This document shows positions 1 to 7,915 of a stretch of DNA of 29,107 nt, one piece after another. The translations under genes and the position numbers were made by a program. The stretch covers positions 1 to 29,107 of the forward strand of contig RXIE01000164.1 of assembly GCA_004212135.1 (NCBI GenBank), read 5' to 3'. The notes beneath the pieces are model-generated. The model was not told the origin of the DNA. It saw only the letters and a list, made by a program, of their open reading frames with translations, and did not search any database. This DNA comes from Candidatus Methanophagales archaeon ANME-1-THS. Lineage in GTDB: Archaea > Halobacteriota > Syntropharchaeia > Alkanophagales > Methanospirareceae. Positions within the stretch are counted from its first letter, which is position 1. Every line of letters starts with the position of its first letter.

Positions 1-832
1 CATCGAGTGAGGTGCTTCGCATCTTTTCCAGGTCAGAGTTTTCTATCAGTTCTTTCGCCTCAGATAACGTCTCAGGTACCCTTGTTATCCATTTGTAGCT
101 CGGAGAAATCTCTTTTATATTCTTCTCAGAATAAACCGCACTGTCCCATACCCAGATTTTATCCTCACCCCATTTCTCCTGCAATGAAGCCCCGTATTCT
201 TTCACGATCTCCCTGAAATGGTTCTTGTCCGAGGCGTTGCCACTTAAAGCCTGTATAAAAACGGGTAAATCGTCTGCCATGACCAGGGAGATGACAAACT
301 GCTTCAGATCAGGTCTGCCGTCCTTTGAGTAGCCATGAGTTATCTGAATGGGAACAGCATCAAGGTCGCCTTCTTCATGCTCATACTCACCTTGAAGGCT
401 CATCGTGGTGGTATCATTGTGGAAGAATCGCCCCTTGTACTCTTTATATGCATTGGCAGCAATACGCATGAAGATACCTTCGGGACCGGCTCGGTATACT
501 TTCTCCAATGTCCTCCCCAGGACATCATCATTGAAGTCCTCTGCTTTCAAACCTCCCCTTATCAATATCTCCACGGGCTTCGTCGTCATGAACTCCGGGA
601 ACAGATATAAAGGTCTGTCAACGAATCCCAGAGCATTCAGCACCATGGCAACGACAGCCTCTCCAGGGGTCACTTTCTGGCGTGGATCCACGCCCACAAT
701 CCTGTCAATCTCTTCAGCCAAGCCTATTTCCTTGCATACCATGGCTACTATGCCGAGGTGGTCCAGGTCTTTACTGCTATACTCGGCTGGGTTCATCGAG
801 TCCACCTGCGTAGTTGGTATAATCGGAGACAT
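1..832 (-). CDS. IS1634-type transposase, N-terminal part (cut by window edge)
   Basis: The minus strand is open for 277 codons from an ATG at 832 to the window edge, so the C-terminal part lies outside. The N-terminal region (DLDHLGIVAMVCKEIGLAEE) is the helical domain typical of IS1634/DUF4277 transposases. The catalytic core follows: HNDTTTMSL carries the first acidic residue of the DDE triad, and KIWVWDSAVYS has the spacing expected of the second. Family members are usually about 550 residues, so roughly half is present. An AT-rich TATA-like stretch around 855-865 would allow a short leader. The visible part is intact; whether the IS is complete cannot be told. The family call rests on motif recognition. 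Confidence 0.85.
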   Translation of the reverse strand, partial: MSPIIPTTQVDSMNPAEYSSKDLDHLGIVAMVCKEIGLAEEIDRIVGVDPRQKVTPGEAVVAMVLNALGFVDRPLYLFPEFMTTKPVEILIRGGLKAEDFNDDVLGRTLEKVYRAGPEGIFMRIAANAYKEYKGRFFHNDTTTMSLQGEYEHEEGDLDAVPIQITHGYSKDGRPDLKQFVISLVMADDLPVFIQALSGNASDKNHFREIVKEYGASLQEKWGEDKIWVWDSAVYSEKNIKEISPSYKWITRVPETLSEAKELIENSDLEKMRSTSLD

Positions 833-889
833 AACACTCGATAGGAAATACTACTAATTTAAAAATTGCGCATCCCAGCATTGTTTCCA

Positions 890-903
890 TAAATTCGAAT
901 TTA
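890..903. repeat. 14-bp perfect palindrome beside IS1634
   Basis: TAAATTCGAATTTA reads the same on both strands. It lies about 58 bp upstream of the transposase start, in the gap between the IS and the zinc-finger gene. It could be part of the IS end or an operator. The other IS end is outside the window, so it cannot be matched to a terminal repeat. Confidence 0.4.
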
Positions 904-965
904 GAGATAATTTATATCAACATGTGCGGAATACGGGTAATACCTGACTCTCTTCTGATATTCCG

Positions 966-1244
966 TTACTTACTCTTTAGTGTATATGCCAAAAGCTCCT
1001 CGATTATCTTTGATACATCCCCCAATAGTTTCTTCTCCGCTTCATTTAGATTAGGCGATGCCTGTAATCCCTTCAGGATACCTATGGCTTCAATAGTTCT
1101 GTTGATCTGCTCACCCTGTTTTTCTTTCTCGACGCTTTTCTTCTCTCTTGTCTTTGCTCTCTTATGTCTGGATCTGGCGTGTTGAGCCAATCGCAATGGC
1201 TTATCAAATACTTCGCCACAATACTTGCACTTATATTCTTTCAT
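966..1244 (-). CDS. small C2H2 zinc-finger protein
   Basis: A 92-residue protein. Residues 4-27 form a classical C2H2 finger: C-x2-C-x12-H-x4-H, with YKCKYC at the start and QHARSRH at the end. A basic linker (KRAKTREKKS) and a predicted helical C-terminal half rich in Leu, Glu and Lys follow, which could be a dimerisation helix. Small single-finger proteins of this layout are common in archaeal viruses and integrative elements, where they usually act as DNA-binding regulators. Its start faces away from the following plus-strand genes, with a 10-bp tandem repeat in the shared upstream DNA, so self-regulation or regulation of the neighbour is plausible (inference). No clear Shine-Dalgarno sequence precedes the ATG. 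Confidence 0.75.
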   Translation of the reverse strand: MKEYKCKYCGEVFDKPLRLAQHARSRHKRAKTREKKSVEKEKQGEQINRTIEAIGILKGLQASPNLNEAEKKLLGDVSKIIEELLAYTLKSK

Positions 1245-1320
1245 AATTTCACTATTTTACATCTTTGTATATATTCTTTTATCAAATGGAAGTAATAGAG
1301 AAATAGTATCACAATACAGT

Positions 1321-1369
1321 TCAAAAGTGGAGAAAAGTGGAAAGAAGTGAAAAGAAGTGGAAAAAGTGG
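1321..1369 (+). repeat. 10-bp tandem repeat, about five copies
   Basis: Five consecutive units share the core AAAAGTGG or AAGAAGTGR with a 10-bp period (1321-1330, 1331-1340, 1341-1350, 1351-1360, 1361-1369). The array sits between the divergent starts of the zinc-finger gene (1244) and the decayed gene (1373). One unit per helical turn places all copies on one DNA face, as expected of a cooperative protein-binding array. Confidence 0.6.
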
Positions 1370-1372
1370 AAA

Positions 1373-1929
1373 ATGAAAAGCGTGGTGGAGAAGCTAAAAG
1401 AGATATATAGGGAGAAGAGCGAGGGTGATGCTCTAACCTTGCTCCGATACGGAAGAAGTTGGTGAGGATATAGATGAGTGGATCAGTCCGGAGGATATAG
1501 TGATATATTCCGAGCTTTCCTTGTGATGACGCAATTGATGTCAAACACGCAGCTTTTAGCAGGTGCCAATTTTGTTGCATCTATTTCTTCGTCCTGCGTA
1601 TGACCTATTCAGAGGAACCCACAGCTTACGATTTGTTCCTGGACCCGTAATGTATCATTTTGAAGCTGTGTTAGGCGAGAAGGACCATTATATTTACTGG
1701 TGCACGTCAGTCTTGACACTCGCCCCGGTGGTTGAGGGCACCTACGAGAAATATAAGAAAGAGGGGATACAGGCTTTAAGGATATAAGGGATAAATTCAT
1801 TGCAGGTGAAATAGATTATAACGAGGGTAAAAAGCGGATGAAAGAAGCAAGATTGAACACGGGCTTGATGTGACCAGAGCCGCTTTTACAGTTTATGCTT
1901 ACGATCTAAAGAAAGACGAATACCGCTAG
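1373..1929 (+). pseudogene. frameshifted gene of unknown family
   Basis: From the ATG at 1373 a protein-like sequence of about 180 residues can be followed through all three frames to a TAG at 1927. Joins are needed near 1451, 1514, 1599, 1776 and 1862, and each is repaired by adding one base. Recognisable stretches in order are KSVVEKLKEIYREKSEGD, GEDIDEWISPEDIVIY, LLAGANFVAS, VPGPVMYHFEAVLGEKDHYI, APVVEGTYEKYKKEGIQA and RAAFTVYAYDLKKDEYR. I do not recognise the family. The next gene starts 23 bp later with a strong ribosome binding site, suggesting one transcription unit. It is either a decayed gene or a real gene with sequencing indels. Confidence 0.5.
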
Positions 1930-1951
1930 CTATATAGAGGAGGTGAAATGA

Positions 1952-2128
1952 ATGACAGTACGGATAGTTGAAACGCCAAAAGGGACGCTGATGGATTATA
2001 TCGATGACGGGAGGAATGAGGTAATGCTGGTAACTCCAGAAGCAGGCGTCCTTACAAGAAGATACGAGGAACCACCAATTGTAAAGAAGGCACTACGTGC
2101 CTTAGCGCAGTTCGCGCCCAGAGAATGA
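1952..2128 (+). CDS. 58-residue protein of unknown function
   Basis: A short ORF beginning MTVRIVETPKGTLMDYIDDG and ending LAQFAPRE. A strong Shine-Dalgarno sequence (GGAGGTG, 1939-1945) precedes the ATG at 1952. A competing ATG at 1948 gives only seven codons, which fixes the frame. The protein is charged, has no membrane segment and appears to be a small soluble beta/alpha fold. It follows the frameshifted gene and precedes the recombinase, so it probably belongs to the same element. Function unknown. Confidence 0.65.
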   Translation: MTVRIVETPKGTLMDYIDDGRNEVMLVTPEAGVLTRRYEEPPIVKKALRALAQFAPRE

Positions 2129-2189
2129 GTGTGAAGCCTCACTGCAATTTTCTATATCTCAAATCACCCTTAGGCAGTGCAAATAATAT

Positions 2190-2218
2190 CAACCATTTAT
2201 GGTTGGGGGTTATATAAG
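2190..2218 (+). promoter_or_regulatory. palindrome directly upstream of a TATA-like box
   Basis: CAACCAT-TT-ATGGTTG (2190-2205) is a perfect 7-bp-arm inverted repeat, followed 5 bp later by TATATAAG (2211-2218), a good archaeal TATA box. The layout suggests an operator abutting a promoter. The expected transcript start is near 2240. Only tiny ORFs follow before the recombinase at 2551, so this may drive the recombinase with a long leader or a small RNA. Apart from this, 2129-2550 holds nothing I can identify. Confidence 0.35.
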
Positions 2219-2550
2219 CTGTCAGGGAATACCAATCAGGGTATGCGAGAAGATGATGAAAACAAATAGGAAACTGTGCAGTTTCTAATCTAAAACTTCA
2301 ATGTTAGCCTTTAAATGAACCCCTCAAAATGTTGCGGAGCTAAACAGGAATTGAAACCTATGATTACTAAACTATAAAGTTACCTTTTTATTTTCAATCT
2401 CTCCTTACTCCTTCTCCTTGTTAACCCTATCCATAACCGCCCTTAAACGTACTCTTTCAGCGAAATACCGTCATCAATAGCCGCTTTATTAATACCCTAT
2501 GATGGAACAAAAAATTATAAGCGAGAAGGGGAGAAGGTATAAGCAGTGGG

Positions 2551-4044
2551 TTGACAATGGGAGAGGAAGAAAATATGTACAAATTGCTTACGGATGCAAT
2601 AGGTAAGGTAGCCTCGCTTACGGATGCTGCGCATTTGCACTACGACATCCGTTCTTCTGATCTCCCTGAAAGAAGTAAGCGATATCTTCTCGGATTACTG
2701 ACGGAGAGGGGAAAGACATTAGGTAACGAGTTGCAGATATATGAAACCCGTGTACAGGAGTTCTTATCAAAGCTCGATGCGGATGATCAACATAAACAGA
2801 TACTTAAGGCTTATTTTTTAGATCACGCTCAATTAAGTTATCCAACACCTACTACACGTATAAAGAATGTCCTTCCCTGGATTGGTGGATTTATAGAATA
2901 CTTAAGAGAGCAAAAGGGAAGTGCACTCACCATTGCTGATTTTGATAGTAAGAATCTCAAAGATTCCCATATCACCCGGTATTATGAGGGGAAGAAGTGG
3001 ACAGAAACGACAATTAAAACGGCAAATTCATTCATCAGTGTGTTTGGCAAATGGCTTGCTAAAAATGAGTATATTTCGAAGTTCCCTTATGTAAAGACCT
3101 CAGTTAAGGAAGAAAAAGATACAATCGCAGGAACCAGAAAACAGGCTGGGAGACCTCGTACACGTGAAGAACTAGACCGGATAATGACGGTTATTGGTGT
3201 ACCTGCACCAAAAGTTGAGCGGTGGAGATTACCTTTATTCAGGCATTTTGCGCTCATCGAACTTAGTAGTGGTCCTCGACCAGGGGAACTATTACCCGCA
3301 CTACGATACAAAGATTTACTTGAAGGTGGTACCGCAACCGATGCGAGGGGTGAAGAATACCTCGTTATCCCTTACGGAACAGCTCTGAGAAGAGAGAAGA
3401 TACAAAAGGGTGGAAAAATTCGCAACAGGGAACTTGTGCCTGATATATTCTTGCATACGAGCTATGCAAAGGAGATTATAGCTTACAAGGATAAAATGGG
3501 TTGGGATGAAGAAATAAGATTATTCCCGCGAACAAGAGAAGGTACTGGTGTAATTCCAGCTCGAAGATTAAACACTCGAATGAAGCGAGTTGCAGATATG
3601 ACTAGGATACCGGATTTTACTGCAGACGATTTCCGGCATACCTGGGCTTCGGTACTCTTTACTATAACTGGAGGAACTGAGAGGAGCGTGGGGCTCCTCG
3701 CACAATATGGAGGCTGGGACTCACCGGAAGTCCCTCGTGATGTATACATGAAAGTTATGACTCCGGGCATGGCTCTTGAAATTGCAGATACGTATAAAAT
3801 TTACATCCCGGTAGAAGCAGAGGAGGATTTAGAGCTTATAAGAGCGGGAAGACCAGAAGTGACCTATGAAGATGTGGCTAAACTTCTGGAGGAGATAAAA
3901 TTACTGGAACTACAGGTGGAAGTATTTGGAAAAGGTGAAGAGATGACCGAAAAGAAAGAAGATGTGGAGGCTTTATTTGAAGAAGCAAAGATGAGACTCG
4001 AAAAGCTCGAAAGAAAGATCGAAGCTCTTAGAAACGGGTCATAA
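2551..4044 (+). CDS. tyrosine recombinase / archaeal integrase
   Basis: A 497-residue site-specific recombinase. The N-terminal half (about 80-180) is a SAM-like core-binding domain, and 200-410 is the catalytic domain. Visible active-site elements are Arg243 in SSGPRPGELL, a basic beta-hairpin (KIQKGGKIRNREL, 284-296), Arg362 in DDFRHTWAS, Trp388 in YGGWDSPE (where His or Trp is allowed) and the nucleophile Tyr399 in RDVYMKV. The first His of the usual HxxR box is Asp here. The C-terminal 60 residues form a charged coiled coil. The start is either TTG 2551 or ATG 2557; purine-rich GGGGAGAAGG lies upstream. The role inferred is integration and excision of the surrounding element; no att site was found. 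Confidence 0.9.
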   Translation: MTMGEEENMYKLLTDAIGKVASLTDAAHLHYDIRSSDLPERSKRYLLGLLTERGKTLGNELQIYETRVQEFLSKLDADDQHKQILKAYFLDHAQLSYPTPTTRIKNVLPWIGGFIEYLREQKGSALTIADFDSKNLKDSHITRYYEGKKWTETTIKTANSFISVFGKWLAKNEYISKFPYVKTSVKEEKDTIAGTRKQAGRPRTREELDRIMTVIGVPAPKVERWRLPLFRHFALIELSSGPRPGELLPALRYKDLLEGGTATDARGEEYLVIPYGTALRREKIQKGGKIRNRELVPDIFLHTSYAKEIIAYKDKMGWDEEIRLFPRTREGTGVIPARRLNTRMKRVADMTRIPDFTADDFRHTWASVLFTITGGTERSVGLLAQYGGWDSPEVPRDVYMKVMTPGMALEIADTYKIYIPVEAEEDLELIRAGRPEVTYEDVAKLLEEIKLLELQVEVFGKGEEMTEKKEDVEALFEEAKMRLEKLERKIEALRNGS

Positions 4045-4286
4045 AGATAAAGGGCTATTATAGTGAACAAGAATGAGAAGAGAAGAAAAGATTGGAGAAG
4101 TTGAACCCATTTCACGACTGATAAAAACTCTCGAAGTGGGATGCGATGATAATCGCTGAGTGGATTTAATTTCTTGTACAGCCCTACCTCCTCCTGCGTC
4201 AGGATATTTGAAATTTCGCCCTTTGAAATGATAATCCTGCCTTCCGGGGATAGAATCTCCATGGAAGAAATACAAGATTTGCCCAT
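3864..4286 (-). other. possible small gene or remnant opposite the recombinase 3' end
   Basis: A minus-strand frame opens at 4286, with an inner ATG at 4262. Its first 50 residues look protein-like (MEILSPEGRIIISKGEIS, LSDYHRIPLREFL) and are followed by a hydrophobic stretch. The rest runs into the complement of the recombinase gene, so its C-terminus is probably not natural. It may be a gene truncated by insertion of the element. The stretch 4045-4360 otherwise holds nothing recognised. Weak call. Confidence 0.2.
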
Positions 4287-4360
4287 TCCTAACTAATCGG
4301 CATCTACAAATTCTTGCAAGGAACTGGCTTGCTGGTATGCCACAAACAGGACTCAAAAAG

Positions 4361-4370
4361 CTTATATATA
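4361..4370 (+). promoter_or_regulatory. TATA box for the secreted-protein gene
   Basis: CTTATATATA preceded by a purine-rich BRE-like AAAAAG lies about 30 nt before the ATG at 4397. The transcript would be leaderless or nearly so. This supports 4397 rather than the in-frame ATG at 4337, which lies upstream of the box. Confidence 0.65.
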
Positions 4371-4396
4371 CGCTCAATACATCTATCCATGGGATT

Positions 4397-5392
4397 ATGA
4401 AGCCGGGTCAACTGCTCGTACTGGTGATAGCATCTGCATTAATCCTTTCGTTAGCCATCGTCCTGCTCAAAGGCGGCGTTCTCACGCAGGAATATGAATA
4501 TAAGCCTCCGGCGTATCTATCCGTTCGCGAGGTGGACGTGAAACCGGTCGTGGTGACAGGTGCTGATGTCGAGGTGAATGTCACCGCCTATATAACCCAC
4601 GGCGGCGGCGAGAGCAGGAATGCCTCGATGCTGCTGAGAGCGATAAGCAGCGAAACAGGGCTCCTGGCTGCGCAGGCATCAGCCCCAATACCTGAAGTGC
4701 CTGAGACTGCGGTTGAAAAAACACTTGTCGTTTCCCAGCACTTAAAGGTGGAGAGAAACAGCGGCTATGATCTTAAGATGGTTCTTTTTGATAACGGCTC
4801 GATCCGCGACAGCGGCTCTGTCAGCATACGTGGTCTGAACGCCCTTACGCCAGAGTCGAAGCGCACAGGTATTACTCTGGAAAAGATCGATTTCCTTGTC
4901 ACCGACGTATCAGCAGGACGCGTGTCTATCAGGTTAGATATATACCTCGAAAACAGGGGAGCAGAGCCTTCTGAGAACCTGAAACTGATAGTCAAGGCGC
5001 GGCAGGCAGATTCCAACCTCCTTGCAGATAAACAGTCATCCGAGACAGGCGTTATAGCAAACGAATCCACAGCGGTTAAGAGCGTGCAACTCGATGTACC
5101 TGATGGGTATAATTACATAGCAGAGGTGGAACTCTGGAGAGGGGATGTCCTGATAAACAGCTGGGAGGAGCCGGTACTTCTGGCTCCAACCAAGACCGTT
5201 CCCAAGGAGAGCGTGGAGAAGCCGGTGAAAATTGAGGTTTCCAAGTTCGTGAGAGAAGAAGGCGTACCAGGCAAAGAAGAGTTCCCGGTTCCGATTCCGA
5301 CGCCAGTTCCCAAGGAGCCTGGATTTGAAGTACTGGCAGCCATCACGGCGCTGATAGTAATTGTAGCATTAAGGAGGAGATTAAAATGGTAA
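4397..5392 (+). CDS. secreted surface protein with PGF-type C-terminal sorting tail (DUF7490-like)
   Basis: A 331-residue exported protein counted from the ATG at 4397, which the TATA box supports. It has an N-terminal signal/anchor segment (LLVLVIASALILSLAIVLL). Two beta-sandwich repeats follow: each begins with a phrase like YLSVREVDVKPVVV or ITLEKIDFLVTDV and alternates extended strands, as in the DUF7490 domains found in methanogens. A Pro-rich spacer (PVPIPTPVPKE) leads to PGFEVLAAITALIVIVALRRR. This PGF motif, hydrophobic helix and basic end match substrates of archaeosortase A, which processes and lipid-anchors surface proteins. It is translationally coupled to the next gene. The DUF assignment is from memory of the family. 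Confidence 0.75.
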   Translation: MKPGQLLVLVIASALILSLAIVLLKGGVLTQEYEYKPPAYLSVREVDVKPVVVTGADVEVNVTAYITHGGGESRNASMLLRAISSETGLLAAQASAPIPEVPETAVEKTLVVSQHLKVERNSGYDLKMVLFDNGSIRDSGSVSIRGLNALTPESKRTGITLEKIDFLVTDVSAGRVSIRLDIYLENRGAEPSENLKLIVKARQADSNLLADKQSSETGVIANESTAVKSVQLDVPDGYNYIAEVELWRGDVLINSWEEPVLLAPTKTVPKESVEKPVKIEVSKFVREEGVPGKEEFPVPIPTPVPKEPGFEVLAAITALIVIVALRRRLKW

Positions 5393-5610
5393 GCCGAGAA
5401 AAGTTTGAAGATTATTTCTACCTGGGAATTTTCCTGATCGCCATGCTGTTCGCATTGATATCAGTAATCTCGCTCTACTTTTCAATTAATAGCCTCATAG
5501 GAATATGGTTTAACTATCGATACCAGCCCATCTTTCAGGCGATTTTCAGCCTGGTTGTTCTCGCGATAAGCATTTATTTGATCAGGGAAAGGCTCATAAA
5601 AAGAAGTTAA
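5386..5610 (+). CDS. small two-helix membrane protein
   Basis: A 74-residue protein with two predicted transmembrane helices (YLGIFLIAMLFALISVISLY and IFQAIFSLVVLAISIYLI) and a basic C-terminus (RERLIKRS). Its ATG overlaps the stop of the upstream surface-protein gene by 7 nt, and AAGGAGGAGA sits 6-15 nt before it, so the two are almost certainly co-translated. The pairing suggests a membrane partner of the anchored protein, but no family is recognised. Confidence 0.75.
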   Translation: MVSREKFEDYFYLGIFLIAMLFALISVISLYFSINSLIGIWFNYRYQPIFQAIFSLVVLAISIYLIRERLIKRS

Positions 5611-5643
5611 AGCTCACTGAACTTAATGATTTGGATTTGTTTT

Positions 5644-5682
5644 CGTGGGCTCTGCCCACGACCCTGCAAGCCCTGTAAGGGT
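5644..5682. terminator. hairpin between convergent transcription units
   Basis: CGTGGGC-TCT-GCCCACG (5644-5660) is a perfect 7-bp stem with a 3-nt loop. It is followed directly by ACCCT...AGGGT (5661-5682), which contains two near-identical CCCTGCAAG/CCCTGTAAG units, and then by T-rich DNA. It lies where plus-strand genes (ending 5610) meet the minus-strand operon (ending 5743), fitting a two-way terminator or processing site. Confidence 0.5.
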
Positions 5683-5742
5683 TTAATTTAGTGCGTGGGA
5701 TTTAGGATTTATTCCACTCCTTATTGAACATATTCGATTTTA

Positions 5743-7008
5743 CTATCTCACCATTCCCATAAGCGTTTGTAATATCGTGACCTGCCCGCCATTTATGGTG
5801 GGGTAGAGAAGCCTGATTGCATGGAGCACATCCTCAGCTTTCATTGCCCTTCTATTCAACTTTGCGATGGTATAAGCAACCCGCACTATACTCTCTTTTT
5901 TCCTTATGCTCCCCCTTACTGCCTCGTTCATATCAATAAAAGCTTGTATGAGTATTGCAATCATTTTTCTGACCTCATCCGGTATCTTTGGTTCGTATGA
6001 CTTTATCCACTCAAGATAAGCACGTAACTCCTCTCCGTAATACCCCTCTTTCGCTTCTCGCCATGCTTCTACGATTTGAGCGATAATCTCCTTCTCCTCG
6101 TCTATCCCCGGTATCTTCAGATCGACCTTGAAATCAAATCTATCGAGAAGTTCAGGAGCAAAATTCTTGATACTGTTTGCGCCTGCGATCACCCTGCATC
6201 GTGCTGGCAGCCTGACGTGGGTTTTACCCGCATGTATGATCACTTCACCCTCTTCCATGCTCTCTAAGAGCCCATATCTGTCCTTCTCAGAGAATTTATC
6301 GAGTTCATCAATATAGACCGCTCGTTCATTTGCCACCGGTAAAATTCCCGGTGCGATGGTATCGCCACGGGCATCTCCGGTAAGCCCTACGTCAGATGTC
6401 CGGTGAGATGCTCCGATTATACCGAGCGTATGCACCAGCCAACCACCAATTGCACTTTTCGCTGTACCCGGATCGCCATACATAAGCACGTGGATTCTCC
6501 CTCTATCGCCGTATTTATCACCTGCTGATGCAAGGCTCAGTAAAACTACCTGTTTCACATACTCTAAACCGATCACTTTTGGGTTTATCTGTTTAGACCA
6601 GTATTCCAGCATATCCACGCCATCCCTTAGCATCTGCTCCCATTTCTCAAGCCATCCAATGTTATACGGGAGCTGGTTTTGAAGCCCTATTTTCTCGTTC
6701 TCACACTGCTCCTCATCAACTTCTTCTATCGCTCGCTCAATATCTTCAACCGGTAAATCATCAGCAAGCCAGAACCACTTGCCTTTATTACTTTCATACG
6801 TGCACTTCAGGATTTGATCCTGCCGTAAACGACTGAGGAGATGAACACTCATACCTCTTATATCGTACATCGAAAAACCAAATTGGTCTGGTCTCTCTCT
6901 TTCACCTTTTATGATCTTAAGTATCTCTTTGAACGCGGTTACGTAGTCCTCTTTCTTCCTGCACAGTTCCTTTATTACCGCTATCTTATCATTCTCTGCC
7001 ATACTCAC
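5743..7008 (-). CDS. MCM-type AAA+ ATPase lacking the canonical N-terminal domain
   Basis: A 421-residue helicase-like ATPase. Residues 140-400 match the MCM AAA+ core: Walker A GDPGTAKS (178-185), Walker B VYIDELD (231-237), sensor 1 IAGAN (274-278), arginine finger LLDRFD (287-292) and a sensor-2/lid region near 368-386. Canonical archaeal MCM is about 650-700 residues, with an N-terminal DNA-binding and zinc domain that is absent here. Residues 6-82 instead resemble a winged helix (SVHLLSRLRQDQILK...GKWFWLAD), a fold normally found at the MCM C-terminus. It is the last gene of a five-gene operon: the RFC-like stop overlaps this start (GTG 7008 or ATG 7002, with GAGAGGGTGA as ribosome site). 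It is probably the replicative helicase of an integrated element. Confidence 0.85.
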   Translation of the reverse strand: MSMAENDKIAVIKELCRKKEDYVTAFKEILKIIKGERERPDQFGFSMYDIRGMSVHLLSRLRQDQILKCTYESNKGKWFWLADDLPVEDIERAIEEVDEEQCENEKIGLQNQLPYNIGWLEKWEQMLRDGVDMLEYWSKQINPKVIGLEYVKQVVLLSLASAGDKYGDRGRIHVLMYGDPGTAKSAIGGWLVHTLGIIGASHRTSDVGLTGDARGDTIAPGILPVANERAVYIDELDKFSEKDRYGLLESMEEGEVIIHAGKTHVRLPARCRVIAGANSIKNFAPELLDRFDFKVDLKIPGIDEEKEIIAQIVEAWREAKEGYYGEELRAYLEWIKSYEPKIPDEVRKMIAILIQAFIDMNEAVRGSIRKKESIVRVAYTIAKLNRRAMKAEDVLHAIRLLYPTINGGQVTILQTLMGMVR

Positions 7009-7658
7009 CCTCTCTGGAGATACCGCTTTACTATCTCCGCCCCATTGTCATCACCCATGCTCGCTTTCTCCAGTTCGGTTATCGCCTGCCTCAGATCACC
7101 GTTACAATTAGTTGCTATCAGTTCTAATTCTCTATCTGAGATTGTCGAGTGCTCGTTATCACGGATGAACCGCAATCTTCTTAGCATATCCTCCTTGTTA
7201 ACGCCCTTGAATTCAAAACTCATACACCGGCTCTTTATCGCCTCTATTATGCTCTTCACTTCGTTTGCGGTTATGATGAACCGGGTTTTAGAGCTCTTCT
7301 CCATAGGACGGCGTAAAATCTCCTGTGCAGGTACTAAAAGCCCATCCGCTTCATCTAGCAGTATTATTCTCAATTTCCCGTTTAGTGTACTGTGCTTTAT
7401 ACCGTTCAACACTATCTTTCTGACTTTCTCCACCGTTCGATCATCCGAGGCGTTCATCTCAATAAAGTTATCATTCGTACCACCGAGAAGCTCTTTGGCT
7501 ACCAATTCAGCAATGAGTGTCTTTCCGGTTCCCGGCTTGCCGAAGAAAAGGAAATGGGGGATGTCCCTTTGCTCTATGTATTTCCCCACTATAGATTTGA
7601 GCCCCTCGTGCCCCACAACCTCACCCAAACTTTTCGGTTTATACTTTTCTATCCACAT
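7005..7658 (-). CDS. RFC small-subunit-like clamp-loader ATPase without collar domain
   Basis: A 217-residue AAA+ protein starting MWIEKYKPKSLGEVVGHEGL, the RFC-box signature. Walker A is GKPGTGKT (40-47), Walker B is IILLDEAD (98-105), sensor 1 is FIITAN (127-132), the SRC arginine-finger motif is at 143-145 and sensor 2 is GDLRQAI (187-193). Every ATPase motif is present, but the protein ends about 110 residues early, so the C-terminal collar that holds the clamp-loader ring together is missing. It overlaps the MCM-like gene by 4 nt. A virus- or plasmid-encoded clamp loader or a helicase-loading ATPase are both possible. Confidence 0.88.
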   Translation of the reverse strand: MWIEKYKPKSLGEVVGHEGLKSIVGKYIEQRDIPHFLFFGKPGTGKTLIAELVAKELLGGTNDNFIEMNASDDRTVEKVRKIVLNGIKHSTLNGKLRIILLDEADGLLVPAQEILRRPMEKSSKTRFIITANEVKSIIEAIKSRCMSFEFKGVNKEDMLRRLRFIRDNEHSTISDRELELIATNCNGDLRQAITELEKASMGDDNGAEIVKRYLQRG

Positions 7659-7681
7659 TTCGCTTCGCTCCCCCTACCCTC

Positions 7682-7912
7682 CTATTTTCTCCTTACTCCC
7701 TCCCCTAACCCAAACTCCTTAAACACCGGGTAACGCCTTAGCATCTCATTTATCCGCTCAAACTCTTCTGGTGTCCCCTCTACCGCAGTTATACCCCTGA
7801 AAACTCTCTTCCTCGCCTCCTCCCACTCTAACCCCTTCCCATCGCCCCCGTCAACAACCACGGCAAAGGTTATTAACCTCATCATAAACTTACCTGCTCT
7901 AACCGCTACCAT
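7682..7912 (-). CDS. 76-residue protein of unknown function in the replication operon
   Basis: A small protein with an N-terminal strand-rich part (LITFAVVVDGG) and a charged helical C-terminal half (EEFERINEMLRRYP). It starts 3 nt after the previous stop and ends 23 nt before the RFC-like start, so it is part of the operon. ATGs at codons 10 and 11 are alternatives. No family recognised. Confidence 0.65.
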   Translation of the reverse strand: MVAVRAGKFMMRLITFAVVVDGGDGKGLEWEEARKRVFRGITAVEGTPEEFERINEMLRRYPVFKEFGLGEGVRRK

Positions 7913-7915
7913 CGC

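Noticed and set aside
405..857. 150-codon plus-strand frame and neighbours at 7-610
   Set aside because: The minus strand is open throughout and encodes a recognisable transposase; these are its shadows.
1257..1580. 107-codon minus-strand frame
   Set aside because: Low-complexity translation (Ser/Phe-rich complement of the purine repeat); no protein character.
2347..2357. GGAATTGAAAC resembles the 3' end of many archaeal CRISPR repeats
   Set aside because: Only one copy; no second repeat or spacer spacing around it.
6841..7722. 293-codon open frame on the plus strand
   Set aside because: It is antisense to the RFC-like gene and the start of the MCM-like gene, both of which have clear conserved motifs on the minus strand.
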